64,000 nt of DNA from Phycisphaeraceae bacterium (GTDB taxonomy: Bacteria > Planctomycetota > Phycisphaerae > Phycisphaerales > UBA1924). Location of the stretch: positions 32,445 through 96,444 of the forward strand of contig RECQ01000057.1 in NCBI GenBank assembly GCA_007693965.1, given 5' to 3'. The position numbers and the translations under genes are program-made. Below, one piece after another: positions 54,327-63,262 of the stretch (positions within the stretch are counted from its first letter, which is position 1; every line of letters starts with the position of its first letter). Below the pieces are notes generated by a model. That model was not told the DNA's origin and made no database searches. It saw nothing but the letters and a program-made list of their open reading frames with translations.

Positions 54327-55630
54327 CTGTCGCCGAGGTCAGAATGTGGGGCCGTCAGATCGGGGCGGTCACGATCGAGGGTCCGGGGCAGATCGCGTCC
54401 TTCGAGTACGCCGAGTCGTTCCGCAAGAGCGGGGTCGAGATCTCGCCGCTCACGATGCCGCTGGGCGCACAGATCTATCGCTTCCCGGAGCTGCCCAGGG
54501 AGTCGTTCTACGGCCTCCCCGGGCTGCTCGCCGACTCGCTGCCCGACAAGTTCGGCAACGCGGTCATCGACGCGTGGCTGGCGACGCAGGGCCGACTCCC
54601 TGACGAGATCGATGCGGTAGAGCGCCTCTGCTACACCGGCAAGCGCGGGATGGGGGCGCTGGAGTTCCAACCCGCTCAGGGGCCTCAATCCGAACAATCA
54701 ACACCGATCCAGGTCGATGCGCTCGTCGAGCTCGCATCGGAAGTGCTCCGCGGCCGGGAATCGTTCCAGACCTTTCTCAATGACGGTGAAAAGGCCGATG
54801 CGCTCCGCGACATCCTGCGGGTCGGCGCATCGGCGGGCGGCGCGCGCGCCAAGGCCGTGATCGCGTGGAACCCGAAGACGAACGAGGTGCGATCCGGCCA
54901 GGTCAAGGCGCCGCCGGGATTCGAGCACTGGATCCTGAAGTTCGACGGCGTATCGAACAACCGCGACCGTGAACTCGCCGACCCGCTCGGCTACGGCGCC
55001 ATCGAGTACGCCTACTCGCTCATGGCCCGCGCTGCCGGAATTCGGACGTCCGACAGCCGGCTCTTCGAGGAGAACGGGCGGCGGCACTTCATGGTGCGGC
55101 GATTCGATCGGACTGAGACGGGCGAAAAGATCCACATGCAGTCGCTCGCGGCGCTCGCGCACTTCGATTTCAACGCGGCCGGGAGGCACTCCTACGAGCA
55201 GGGGCTGGTCGTCATGCGCCGGCTCGGTTTGTCAATGGACGAAATCGAGGAGCAGTTCCGGCGGATGGTGTTCAATGTCGTGGCCCGCAACCAGGACGAC
55301 CATGTCAAGAACATCGCGTTCCTGATGGACAAACAGGGCAGGTGGTCGCTCTCGCCCGCGTTCGACATCATCTACAGCTACAACCCGAGCGGCGCCTGGA
55401 CATCAATGCATCAGATGTCCCTCAATCAGAAGCGGGACGGGTTCACGACGGATGACTTCCGAGCCGTGGCGGAGACGGCGTCCATGAAGCGCGGTCGATC
55501 CGATGCGATCCTCGCCGAGGTGATCGACGCCGTACGGCGATGGCGGGAGTTCGCCGAGAAGGCCGGAGTGAGTTCGCAGCAGACCGGGCAGATTGCGGGC
55601 GCTCACAGGCTGGGGTTCGGAGAGGCGTAG
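54323..55630 (+). CDS. HipA-family serine/threonine kinase toxin
   Basis: 435 residues from GTG 54323. A HipA-type N-terminal lobe (GAQIYRFPELPRESFYGLPGL, LLADSLPDKFGNAVIDAWL), then the ATP-loop region DILRVGASAGGARAKAVIAW, the catalytic block FNVVARNQDDHVKNIAFLMD and the DFG-like LSPAFDIIYSYN. Toxic HipA kinases phosphorylate aminoacyl-tRNA synthetases and halt translation (family knowledge). The last nine codons and the following ~20 bp are repeated 231 bp downstream. Intact by every visible motif. Confidence 0.9.
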   Translation: MTVAEVRMWGRQIGAVTIEGPGQIASFEYAESFRKSGVEISPLTMPLGAQIYRFPELPRESFYGLPGLLADSLPDKFGNAVIDAWLATQGRLPDEIDAVERLCYTGKRGMGALEFQPAQGPQSEQSTPIQVDALVELASEVLRGRESFQTFLNDGEKADALRDILRVGASAGGARAKAVIAWNPKTNEVRSGQVKAPPGFEHWILKFDGVSNNRDRELADPLGYGAIEYAYSLMARAAGIRTSDSRLFEENGRRHFMVRRFDRTETGEKIHMQSLAALAHFDFNAAGRHSYEQGLVVMRRLGLSMDEIEEQFRRMVFNVVARNQDDHVKNIAFLMDKQGRWSLSPAFDIIYSYNPSGAWTSMHQMSLNQKRDGFTTDDFRAVAETASMKRGRSDAILAEVIDAVRRWREFAEKAGVSSQQTGQIAGAHRLGFGEA

Positions 55631-55881
55631 AGAACACGGGCAATGGACGGAAAGGGCGCCGTGGTAGAGTCGTCTTCGGCTCTGCCACGCCGAATGGAAA
55701 CTCTGTACACAAACACGATTCCGACGCCGGCATCAACCCAGTCGGTTGCTCTGGATTCCGGCGTTCAAAGGTGGCGGAGACTCACAGTGCAGCGGCGGGG
55801 CAGAGCCGCGGACGGCTCTACCCCGGCACCCGCTCACAGGCTGGGGTTCGGAGAGGCGTAGAGAACACGGGCAATGGACGG
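55600..55881. repeat. 51-bp direct duplication of the hipA 3' end flanking a REPIN-like element
   Basis: A perfect 51-bp sequence (CGCTCACAGGCTGGGGTTCG... ending AATGGACGG) occurs at 55600-55650 and 55831-55881; it includes the last nine hipA codons and the stop. Between the two copies, 55663-55686 and 55799-55822 are 24-bp inverted repeats (21 of 24 match), each itself a hairpin of family C (see 39971). Looks like insertion with a long duplication, or recombination between repeats. No gene in 55631-55925. Confidence 0.85.
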
Positions 55882-55925
55882 GATTCAGGCACGACTGCAG
55901 TCACTGCCAGTCACTGGTTTTTCAT

Positions 55926-57167
55926 TCAAACGTCAGCCATGTTCTCGCCGCTCGCGGCGCCGGACAGTTCAAAGCCCATGAGGTACGTGTAGCCAATCAA
56001 AGGGAAAGCGATCTGAAGCCGATATCCTCGAAACGCGACGGGGTCATATCCCCTTTGTTTACACGCATGCTCCAGCACATCGAGATAGTTCGGAATCGAC
56101 GCCGTCCGAAAGCGTCTGATTCCGTGGCCGAGAGGGACAACCTTCTCATCGCAATCGACCAGATCCCATCGCCGCGACGGATCAAGAAAGAACGCCGGGA
56201 AGCCGGCGCCCACGCTGTTGTATACAGCCAGTTGCGGGTCGCGACCCGGATAGACATCATCATGCACGAGGATATCGAACACGAACTGTCGCAGTGGATC
56301 TTCCACAAGATCGCCGTACGCGGCGTGGTTGGGACTGCCTTCGGTGAAGACGGCGCGCCCGACTCGGGGCCGATGCTCCGCGATGACAAGATCAACGGCC
56401 GTCCGCAAACCAACCTCATCGCCGCCCAAAAGATAGCGCGTGAGCTCTCCTTCACGCAGCACTTCGAGCCGGTTGACGACGGAGTTTGAAAACTCATCGA
56501 GTATGGTGCTGTGCCCTTCACCCACCGGCCGCCCGTCCAGCGTCGTCACCGAAAGATCTTCCCGGGCGGTGGTTGATGTGCTGATCGTGGGTTTGACGCC
56601 CGCCCGGGTCCGTCGCAATCCATACCGGCCGATGATTGTGGTTCGATCGCACTTCGCCGGATCTGTTGACGGCGTCAGCAGCACACTCGTAAGCCCTGTG
56701 TTAACAGTGTATCCGCGAATGTGGCTCATCCCTTTGAAAACAGCCTGCCTGCTGACAAGATCAAGCTTTGTGCGGACATCCGGGAGCCATGAGCTGATCA
56801 TCGAATCGAGGGCGGCGCGGTCGCCCGCGTGCGAATTGATGAGGTGTTCGAAACGATCAACGGCTTCCTCCGCAGCGCGGACGACGTCGGCGTCGACATT
56901 CATGCCCTGGACAATTTTGAGAACCCGTCGGAGCGGCTCAGGGCCGGGAATGGTGTGCGCAATCGCGAGAGCGTCAGTGCTGCGCGTCGCCTTGAGCAAC
57001 CTGCTCGTCAGCACGACATTCACACCGAGCATTCGAGCCAGCCGCTGAGGCTGGTGCGGCGCCCCCGGCAGCGCCTGCAGCACCGACGCCAGCGTCCCCG
57101 CCAAATCCCGCCCGGTCTCGGCGACCTCGGCGTCCATGCGCAATATCACGGGACGAGAGCTTTTCAT
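55926..57167 (-). CDS. Hypothetical protein with possible N-terminal helix-turn-helix
   Basis: 413 residues from ATG 57167 (MKSSRPVILRMDAEVAETGR). The N-terminal third is helical, with PQRLARMLGVNVVLTSRLLKA fitting a helix-turn-helix and an adjacent helical bundle. The rest is mixed alpha/beta with no motif known to me (LIAEHRPRVGRAVFTEGSP, VFDILVHDDVYPGRDP, YGLRRTRAG). Composition is ordinary with GC about 57%. It is convergent with hipA. It could be a transcription factor with a ligand or effector domain, but this is only pattern-based. The 224-bp gap downstream toward 57391 holds one hairpin. Confidence 0.7.
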   Translation of the reverse strand: MKSSRPVILRMDAEVAETGRDLAGTLASVLQALPGAPHQPQRLARMLGVNVVLTSRLLKATRSTDALAIAHTIPGPEPLRRVLKIVQGMNVDADVVRAAEEAVDRFEHLINSHAGDRAALDSMISSWLPDVRTKLDLVSRQAVFKGMSHIRGYTVNTGLTSVLLTPSTDPAKCDRTTIIGRYGLRRTRAGVKPTISTSTTAREDLSVTTLDGRPVGEGHSTILDEFSNSVVNRLEVLREGELTRYLLGGDEVGLRTAVDLVIAEHRPRVGRAVFTEGSPNHAAYGDLVEDPLRQFVFDILVHDDVYPGRDPQLAVYNSVGAGFPAFFLDPSRRWDLVDCDEKVVPLGHGIRRFRTASIPNYLDVLEHACKQRGYDPVAFRGYRLQIAFPLIGYTYLMGFELSGAASGENMADV

Positions 57168-57332
57168 TGAAACGGATTCTTTGACGTGTCGTGGCATTAT
57201 TAAGTCGTTGGTCGAAATTGCGGGGAAGCCGCCCCATGGATCACCGGATCATCGACTGCAGGCGCCCGGAGACATGCGGAAAATCATCGGAGTGATGTAC
57301 GTCCATGTTCGGGCTGAAGAGTTGCCCGCAAC

Positions 57333-57364
57333 AACGCCGCCCCAGCGCAGGCCGGGGCGGCGTT
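57333..57364 (-). terminator. Hairpin past the PEP-CTERM gene, probable terminator
   Basis: An 11-bp perfect stem, AACGCCGCCCC/GGGGCGGCGTT, with a 10-nt loop, 28 bp after the stop of the 57392-58399 gene. On the minus strand it is followed by GTTGTTGCGGG rather than a clean T-run, so it is not ideal for an intrinsic terminator; the location supports this role. Confidence 0.5.
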
Positions 57365-57391
57365 CATGTCGCAGGTTGTCTTCAATACCGA

Positions 57392-58399
57392 TCAGCGCCG
57401 ACGCCGAGTGAAAGCCAGCCCGGCAATCCCCAGCACCGCGACGGAGCCCGGCCCTGGGATGGGGCTCGCAACACGGAACCCGAGGCTGTCATTCTCGACC
57501 AGCGGGCTGTTGTCGCCCCGGAACGTCGAACGCAGGTTGAACTCGAAGGAGAAGCCCCACGCGCCGCCGCGGACGCCGCGGTTATCGCCGATCAGCGTCT
57601 CGTTCCAATCAAACACATTGCCGTTCATGTCAAACGCGCCGTAGTAGCTGGTGCTGCCCGCCGAGCCGACGGTGGTGAGGTTGCCATTCAGCCCGTCCCA
57701 GCCCGCGCCGAAACCGTAGTTGGCTACGTTCGCGCCGGGGTTGGCGACATCGCCGGTGCTCGTCGCGGTCGCCATTGTCGGCGCGGTGTTGCTCTGCGTG
57801 GCGTACAGCCAGTAGTCGCCGGCGGCGCCGCCCTGCGATTCGGGCTGGTGGTACGCGGCCTTGTACCACTCGTCCTCGGTCGGGATGAACACCTGGTTGG
57901 GGTTGCTCATGTCGCGGGTGATTGCGGTGATCGAGTTCATCCCGTCGAAGGTGTACACGCCCGACTCGGTGCCGCCCGAGCCCTGGCCGTTGGTCATCCA
58001 GTTGCTGAAGCGGGCGGCGTCGTACCAGCTCGTGTAGTTGACCGGCTTGTCGCCCATGTTCGGCTTCACCGAGTAGGTGTAGCTGCCATCGACGCCCGAA
58101 CGGGTGATCCCGCCGCGGGCGTTGCTACCCATGTTGGGGTTGTAAAGGGCGTTCGGATCGCTGGCTGCGACACTGTTGAGGAACGTGGCGTACTGGGCGT
58201 TGGTCACCTCGTGCGTGCCAATGCGGTAGTCGTAGCTCACGCTGCCAAAGCCCGTGGCCGGGTCGGCGGCGTTGCCGGCGTTGCCGACGGTGGACCAGTC
58301 CATGGTGACCTGGGAATGGGCGGCGGGAGCGGCGAACATGGCCGCGGCGAAGACCGCGGCGAGGCCCACTGCTGGACGAAGGGTTGGAATTTTGAACAT
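57392..58399 (-). CDS. Formylglycine-generating-enzyme-like protein with PEP-CTERM-type tail
   Basis: 335 residues from ATG 58399 (MFKIPTLRPAVGLAAVFAAA) with a signal peptide cleaved near AHSQV. The SUMF1/FGE fold is marked by YRIGTHEVTNAQYATFLNSV, NYTSWYDAARFSNWMTNG, FIPTEDEWYKAAYH and YGAFDMNGNVFDWNE with RGVRGGAW. The two catalytic Cys of true FGE are absent, so it probably does not make formylglycine. The tail is PGPGSVAVLGIAGLAFTRRRR, a PEP-CTERM-like sorting signal. An exported, possibly surface or matrix protein of unknown binding function. Palindromes lie in its upstream region. Confidence 0.85.
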   Translation of the reverse strand: MFKIPTLRPAVGLAAVFAAAMFAAPAAHSQVTMDWSTVGNAGNAADPATGFGSVSYDYRIGTHEVTNAQYATFLNSVAASDPNALYNPNMGSNARGGITRSGVDGSYTYSVKPNMGDKPVNYTSWYDAARFSNWMTNGQGSGGTESGVYTFDGMNSITAITRDMSNPNQVFIPTEDEWYKAAYHQPESQGGAAGDYWLYATQSNTAPTMATATSTGDVANPGANVANYGFGAGWDGLNGNLTTVGSAGSTSYYGAFDMNGNVFDWNETLIGDNRGVRGGAWGFSFEFNLRSTFRGDNSPLVENDSLGFRVASPIPGPGSVAVLGIAGLAFTRRRR

Positions 58400-58447
58400 C
58401 GTGTTTCTCCTCTGGATCTGTTGATCCTTCTCGTTTCTCCAAGGGAC

Positions 58448-58542
58448 TTGGACGGTCCAATGTTGTGGATCCATCTTCAGGCTTGTCTGGCGAAGCGTAC
58501 TCCAGGGCGCCCTGGAACTGCAACGAAATTTTCTGAGAAAAT
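58448..58542 (-). promoter_or_regulatory. Three perfect palindromes upstream of the PEP-CTERM gene
   Basis: TTGGAC-G-GTCCAA (58448-58460), TCCAGGGCGCCCTGGA (58501-58516) and ATTTTCT-G-AGAAAAT (58528-58542) lie within 95 bp, 49-143 bp before the minus-strand start at 58399. Their spacing suits binding sites for dimeric regulators or a looped operator. The AT-rich third one may overlap a promoter. Which gene is controlled is inferred from position. Confidence 0.45.
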
Positions 58543-58720
58543 CTATATGGCCCTCCGCCGATCCTGACGGGTCGCGCGGCTGGACACGCGATCGTGACCC
58601 GTATGAAAGCCGAACCGTCAGGCACCGGGCGGGTGGTCCGACCCATCGTAAAAGAGGGTGTGCGGATGCTGACGGCGCCCTGCATCAACACAATGATCGA
58701 AGGGAGGTTCGAACATCGGC

Positions 58721-58813
58721 GGCATCTTCGGCGCATCCCGCGCGAAGCCACGCCCGACTCGGGAGACCTCGGTGGGCGTGGCGCCCTGATGCGCACAATG
58801 GGTCGGGCCACCG
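58721..58813. repeat. Family-A palindromic repeat, copy A6
   Basis: CCACGCCC (in GCCACGCCCGACTC) and GGGCGTGG form the stem, in the A3 orientation. The left flank (GGCATCTTCGGCGCATCCCG) resembles the right part of copy A1 and the tail ends GGGTCGGGCCACC. It lies just past the end of the receiver gene operon; the 440-bp gap 58400-58839 contains no gene. Confidence 0.8.
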
Positions 58814-58839
58814 GCCTTTGGTGAGGTGCTCGATACGTA

Positions 58840-59946
58840 TTATCCCTGCTCGTCACGTTCTTCCGGAGTCGTCTGAGCCGTTGCTATCGCTTGCGCCCAT
58901 GGTGCGAGATCCCTGTCCGGCATGCCCGGACGTGCCGCTGTGCTCATGAAGGACCACGCGATCTGCTCTCTGAACGGGCTGTCGATCGAGGCGATCCGTT
59001 CGTAATCCGTGCCGCCGTCCGGCGGCCCGATCGACTCGTATGCAAGCACTTCCAAGCTCTTTAGCGATGCGACCAGGAGAGGAATACGGTTCGGGAACTC
59101 CGGAAGTGGCAGAAATCCGTTCCAGCACCCTTGGGTAAGAACTTGGCTGCGGATACGATCGGCTGCGCGGTTCTCGTTACCCGGGAGTTGGAGCTTCTCC
59201 TTCAACGAAGTCGGATCGCTGCACTTGGCCACAAGAACCCCGTTCTCGTTTCGACCGGCAACCAGATCGCAGGACGGCGTCAGGATGAGTCTGTACTGCG
59301 AAGCGGCCCGCCAATCCGCATCGCGAACTCGAAGAACATCGCCCGTGAGCGGATGATCTCCGAAAGCAGGCACAAGATACTGTTCCCAACTGAACAGCGC
59401 ACGGCCTTCCGTTGCAGTCTTCTCGTCCATGAAGGCGGCCACGCGGCGTCGTGCGGCGTGTACGAGGTGCGTAGGATCATCACCGCCGATGAGAGCCGCC
59501 CCAGCTGTATCCCGCAGGACTCTTTGAAGAACCTGGTCGATTTCGCGGTGAAGCACTGCAAGAGAATCGACGAGCGGTTTGAACAAGCGCAGATGCTCAA
59601 TCACCTGGCCCTCCGTCCCGTTACCTTTTCTTACAAGCTTCACGAAGGGATGATCCTCGGGAATCGGGGGGTCCAGCATGCCATCGAATGCCGTATAGAC
59701 GACGACCGGACAGAATCGTCCGGTCCAGATTCGTTGCCATGTTCGCTGCCCGGGAGGGTCGGTTGTGCCTGCCCCTTGGAGCAGGTCGAGGACGACGGCA
59801 TCCGGACGGCATTCTTCAAGCTTCTCGACCGCCCGGTCGAAGTCTGTTTCCGATACACACTGAACACCGACGATAGCTTGATTGATCTCCTCTGTCAGGA
59901 TATCGAGGATGCCCTGTTGGTCGTCGATGATGAGGATTGTCTTCAT
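58840..59946 (-). CDS. Response regulator receiver protein with unknown C-terminal domain
   Basis: 368 residues. The receiver (1-125) keeps the full set: Asp8, Asp9, Asp54 (VVLDLLQG), Thr85 (VVVYTAFDG) and Lys103 (FVKLVRKG). The other two thirds have no recognised DNA-binding or enzymatic motif. A segment of aromatic and acidic residues (LFSWEQYLVPAFGDHPLTG), then ILTPSCDLVAGRNENGV and RIRSQVLTQGCWNGFLPLP, suggests a separate alpha/beta domain. The TPSCDL motif recurs, in my recollection, in poorly characterised proteins but gives no firm function. It is the last gene of the methyltransferase-kinase-receiver operon, 15 bp after the kinase. Confidence 0.85.
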   Translation of the reverse strand: MKTILIIDDQQGILDILTEEINQAIVGVQCVSETDFDRAVEKLEECRPDAVVLDLLQGAGTTDPPGQRTWQRIWTGRFCPVVVYTAFDGMLDPPIPEDHPFVKLVRKGNGTEGQVIEHLRLFKPLVDSLAVLHREIDQVLQRVLRDTAGAALIGGDDPTHLVHAARRRVAAFMDEKTATEGRALFSWEQYLVPAFGDHPLTGDVLRVRDADWRAASQYRLILTPSCDLVAGRNENGVLVAKCSDPTSLKEKLQLPGNENRAADRIRSQVLTQGCWNGFLPLPEFPNRIPLLVASLKSLEVLAYESIGPPDGGTDYERIASIDSPFREQIAWSFMSTAARPGMPDRDLAPWAQAIATAQTTPEERDEQG

Positions 59947-59961
59947 GTCACTTTTCGCCGC

Positions 59962-62103
59962 TTAGGCACCTTTAGCTGGCAAGTCGAAAGTGAACGATGC
60001 TCCACCGAGTTTCCCCGGCCTGACCAAAGCGAGCCTGCCTCCGTATTCCGAAACCAGTTCCGCCGCCACGGTGAGACCCATGCCGATTCCGCCCGGCTTG
60101 TTTGTCACTCCCGGCCAAAAAATCCGCTCCGCGTCGTCGTCCGGCACCCCGGGCCCAGAGTCGTGGATCGCAATCTTGACTCGGCGACCATCGTTGACCA
60201 ACGACACTCTGCACTCGATGCGCCGCTCCACTTCGTCCGAGTTCCCCAGCCAGTAGATCGCATTTGACAAAAGATTCAGAAGTACCGCATCAAGCTCGCC
60301 TGGATCGACGGCGACGGCAGTGGTGCCCTTGTTGGGAACGGCGACTTCGATCCTCTTCGACTTGATGTCTCCCGCGAGCATCGAGACGGTACGCAGAAGA
60401 CTCTCTTCGGCCACTGTTGATCGCATCCTGCGCCGGAAGGTTCGATTCGCGAGCGGAGCGAAAGTGTCTGCGAGCCTTTCAAGTGCGGACACGGCATCGT
60501 CGGCGAGGCTCAGTCGCCGGCCAGCGCCAGCCGCGCCGGATGCCCCCTCAAACACTTTACGTATGGTTTGTAGCGCGTTGCCGATGATCGTCGTTCGGTT
60601 CCGCACCTCGTGGACGAGCATCTGCGCGATCGTTCCGACAGTCGCCAACCTGCTGTAGTAGGTGAAGCGAACTTCAATCTCTTCGCGTGCCTTGTCAAGC
60701 CTATCACTGAACTCTCTGACCAGTGGGAGCGCTTCCTCCGCACTACCGCCCTCCTCGGCAACCTGGCTAACGCCGCTTACCAGTTCCTTTGCGCTGAGCT
60801 GGTCGAACAGCTCTACCACCCTCTTTTCTTGAGTCGCCTGCCTGCGGTCCTTATCGCGTTCGTTTTCAAGGACGCCCACGACGGCCCGTAGGATCTCCTC
60901 GAAGGCCGCGACTTCGGCCGTAGCCGCGAGTCGTTCCCGGTCGCTGGTGTCCTCAATCCTCGGATTCTCGTCCGCGGAGATGGATACATAGCCGACGATC
61001 TGCGGGGTGCTCAGTCGAGGACCGACTCGACCCACGCGTCGTAGGTCGAGTCCCAGCCAGTCGCGAGCGCCCTCTGACTTCGGGAGCACGAGTACGCCGT
61101 CACGGTACACCGATAGGCCTTTGTAGGCGCGGATATCTCGTCGGATGGACGACTTCTTGAGTTCGAAGCGTTCCGATATTTCTTGTGTGTCTTGGGGTGC
61201 GATGTCCCAAGCGCGTATCTCGAATGAGAACGGTCCGCAGCGCGGCTGCTCGACCGAAGCGAGGGCGAGATCGTCAGTCATCTCGCGGACCTGCGCCCAT
61301 GTCATTGTGCCCGTCAGCTTGCGAGCCCCGTTCCCTTGGATGGCCTTGTACTTATACGTGTACTTCGTGCGCCCGGAGTCATCGACCGTTCCGCGTATCA
61401 TGTACTTGGGGTGATTGAGGAACTCGGGCGGCGCAATGCTGATAGGCTCCGTCTCGCCCTCCACGGCAAGCCGAATGTCGAAGTCATCGACCGTGTCGAA
61501 TGGCGGGAGTAAGCGAGCGAGATTGTCACGCAGATCGTCGAGCTTCGCGTCGTCCCACTGCGTCCTCAGTCTGCCGATACGAATAACTGTTCCACTCGGG
61601 TTGAACTGGATCTTCGTTTCACGAGTAATCAGCGCGTGGCAAGCATCCAAGTCGTTCGATGCAGCTAAACTGTCCCAATCGACGTCGATCCTCCAGCACG
61701 GCTCGTTCTTGGCCTGCGTGAACATCTCAAGACGGTCTCCGAGTCGCGCCGCTGAGAGCCGTCCGAGTCCCTTGTCGCCGGATGTGCGGCGATTCCGGCG
61801 GCCCGGTCGCTTGGCGAAACGGTGATCTCGCCGATACGGCGTCGCGACCGTGCACCAAGCCTCCTCAATGACTGACCTGCTCATACCGGACCCGTTGTCT
61901 TCAATCTCGATGGCTGCTTCTTCAGACAACGGCTTGACGAAGCGGAGATCCACCCGCGTGGCGTACGCGTCATATGCGTTTTTCACGAGTTCGATGATGG
62001 CGACTACATCATTTGTGACAAGGTCCGCGCCGAGCGACTTGAATGCGCGAGGGTGAATGCGAAACGGGAGATAGGCCTGATCATCGTTCGTCGATCTTGC
62101 CAT
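59962..62103 (-). CDS. Dual-GHKL ATPase: N-terminal HSP90/MORC-like module plus C-terminal histidine kinase
   Basis: 713 residues. Residues 31-180 form a first GHKL ATPase of the HSP90/MutL/MORC type: ELVKNAYDA (38-46), DNGSGM (69-74) and GDKGLGRLSAARLG (109-122). A middle region (about 180-430) includes MIRGTVDDSGRTKYTYKYKA and has no known domain. From about 440 there is a coiled dimerisation helix, the H-box QMLVHEVRNRTTIIGN with His498, N-box LLNLLSNAIYW, G1 IHDSGPGVPDDD and G2 GGIGMGLTVAAEL. So it is a full soluble histidine kinase preceded by a second ATPase, with no membrane helix or PAS domain. Paired with the receiver 15 bp downstream. GC is about 57%. Confidence 0.88.
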   Translation of the reverse strand: MARSTNDDQAYLPFRIHPRAFKSLGADLVTNDVVAIIELVKNAYDAYATRVDLRFVKPLSEEAAIEIEDNGSGMSRSVIEEAWCTVATPYRRDHRFAKRPGRRNRRTSGDKGLGRLSAARLGDRLEMFTQAKNEPCWRIDVDWDSLAASNDLDACHALITRETKIQFNPSGTVIRIGRLRTQWDDAKLDDLRDNLARLLPPFDTVDDFDIRLAVEGETEPISIAPPEFLNHPKYMIRGTVDDSGRTKYTYKYKAIQGNGARKLTGTMTWAQVREMTDDLALASVEQPRCGPFSFEIRAWDIAPQDTQEISERFELKKSSIRRDIRAYKGLSVYRDGVLVLPKSEGARDWLGLDLRRVGRVGPRLSTPQIVGYVSISADENPRIEDTSDRERLAATAEVAAFEEILRAVVGVLENERDKDRRQATQEKRVVELFDQLSAKELVSGVSQVAEEGGSAEEALPLVREFSDRLDKAREEIEVRFTYYSRLATVGTIAQMLVHEVRNRTTIIGNALQTIRKVFEGASGAAGAGRRLSLADDAVSALERLADTFAPLANRTFRRRMRSTVAEESLLRTVSMLAGDIKSKRIEVAVPNKGTTAVAVDPGELDAVLLNLLSNAIYWLGNSDEVERRIECRVSLVNDGRRVKIAIHDSGPGVPDDDAERIFWPGVTNKPGGIGMGLTVAAELVSEYGGRLALVRPGKLGGASFTFDLPAKGA

Positions 62104-62142
62104 CGTTTGGCTTCCTTCGGGTCTGTTTAGGCATTGCGAGAC

Positions 62143-63231
62143 CTATTCTTGGCGCTTTCGTGATGTCCGCACTCTGTTCTCCTTCAACACAGCAGCGATT
62201 TGAATCGCGTGGCGGCGAATGAACTCCGGCGGCAACGCATTTCCGATCATACCGGCGATCGCGTACATTCCTCTGTCCGTGGCGAACCGGTAGCCCGGCG
62301 GGAAGCCTTGAAGGAGAGCGGCTTCACGTACGGTCAGCGCGCGGTTTTGATCTGGATGAAGAAACCGGCCTTTCGAGGGATTGAGACAACCTCCCGTAAT
62401 GGTCGGCGCCACGTCGCTCCACCGCATCCGGCCGTAAACATCCTTGAATCCACTACACTTCTTGTGACACTCCAGCCACATCTCCTCGGGTAGGTCACTG
62501 CGGCTGCCTCCATCCTTGGGGATCCGCTTGATCAGTTCGCTGATGCGATGACTGCGCCGGCCGATCAGACAGTGAAGAGGATCGTTGCTGATGTGCGGAG
62601 GCTCTATCTCTCCAATCGCGTCGGCAACCGTCATTCTGGTGGTATCGATAGGTGCGAAGTCGATGGAACCAGACTTCGATGCCAAAAGAATCAATCGTCG
62701 GCGGCGCTGCGGCACACCGTATAGGGCTGCGTCTAGGATGTCCCACTTGACGTTGTAGCCCATGCTCTCGAGAGTTGCTGCAAACTCTCGGAACCGACGC
62801 TTGTTCGCCAAACCCGGGACGTTCTCAAGCATGATGGCGCGCGGCCGGAGATCCTTCACGAATCGGAGAAATTCATCGGTAAGGGAATTCCGTCGATCTC
62901 GGACATACCGATTCCCGTTGAGGGTTCTGATATTCGAAAAGCCTTGGCACGGGGGGCAGCCAGCGAGTAGGTCGAGTTCCCCCGATTTGAGGCAGAGAGT
63001 TTTGCGGAGTGTCGGAAGCCGTATGGTCCTGATGTCATTGTTCCAGAGGCGAACACGAGGATGGTTCATGCGATAGCTTTTTGCGGCGAGTTCATCGATC
63101 TCGATTGCTCCGACGACGCGGAAACCTGCCTGCTTGAGCCCCTCTGTAAGACCGCCGCACCCCGCAAACAGGTCTATCGCGATGGGTTTACGTTTAATCG
63201 CTTTAGAAGGTGTTCCGAGAGCTGATGTCAT
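62143..63231 (-). CDS. dcm: DNA cytosine-5 methyltransferase
   Basis: 362 residues from ATG 63231 with AAGG 7 nt before it; a TTG at 63246 is an alternative. The 5mC-methyltransferase motifs are in order: I AIDLFAGCGGLTEGL (Asp20), IV GCPPCQGFSN with catalytic Cys95, VI MLENVPG (136-138), VIII YGVPQRRRRLILLA, a variable target-recognition region of about 180-290, then APTITGGCLNPSKGRFLHPD, LTVREAALLQGFP and X GMIGNALPP. No endonuclease gene is adjacent; a receiver-kinase pair follows on the same strand within 39 bp. The recognition site cannot be predicted. GC lower than the core genome, so acquired. Confidence 0.94.
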   Translation of the reverse strand: MTSALGTPSKAIKRKPIAIDLFAGCGGLTEGLKQAGFRVVGAIEIDELAAKSYRMNHPRVRLWNNDIRTIRLPTLRKTLCLKSGELDLLAGCPPCQGFSNIRTLNGNRYVRDRRNSLTDEFLRFVKDLRPRAIMLENVPGLANKRRFREFAATLESMGYNVKWDILDAALYGVPQRRRRLILLASKSGSIDFAPIDTTRMTVADAIGEIEPPHISNDPLHCLIGRRSHRISELIKRIPKDGGSRSDLPEEMWLECHKKCSGFKDVYGRMRWSDVAPTITGGCLNPSKGRFLHPDQNRALTVREAALLQGFPPGYRFATDRGMYAIAGMIGNALPPEFIRRHAIQIAAVLKENRVRTSRKRQE

Positions 63232-63262
63232 GCTGGACCTTGCCAAAATGGGATGACCGACC

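Noticed and set aside
58840..63231. Standard type II restriction-modification system
   Set aside because: A methyltransferase is present but neither neighbour has a recognisable endonuclease or Vsr motif; the C-terminal receiver domain was checked for PD-(D/E)XK and HNH patterns by eye and none was clear.
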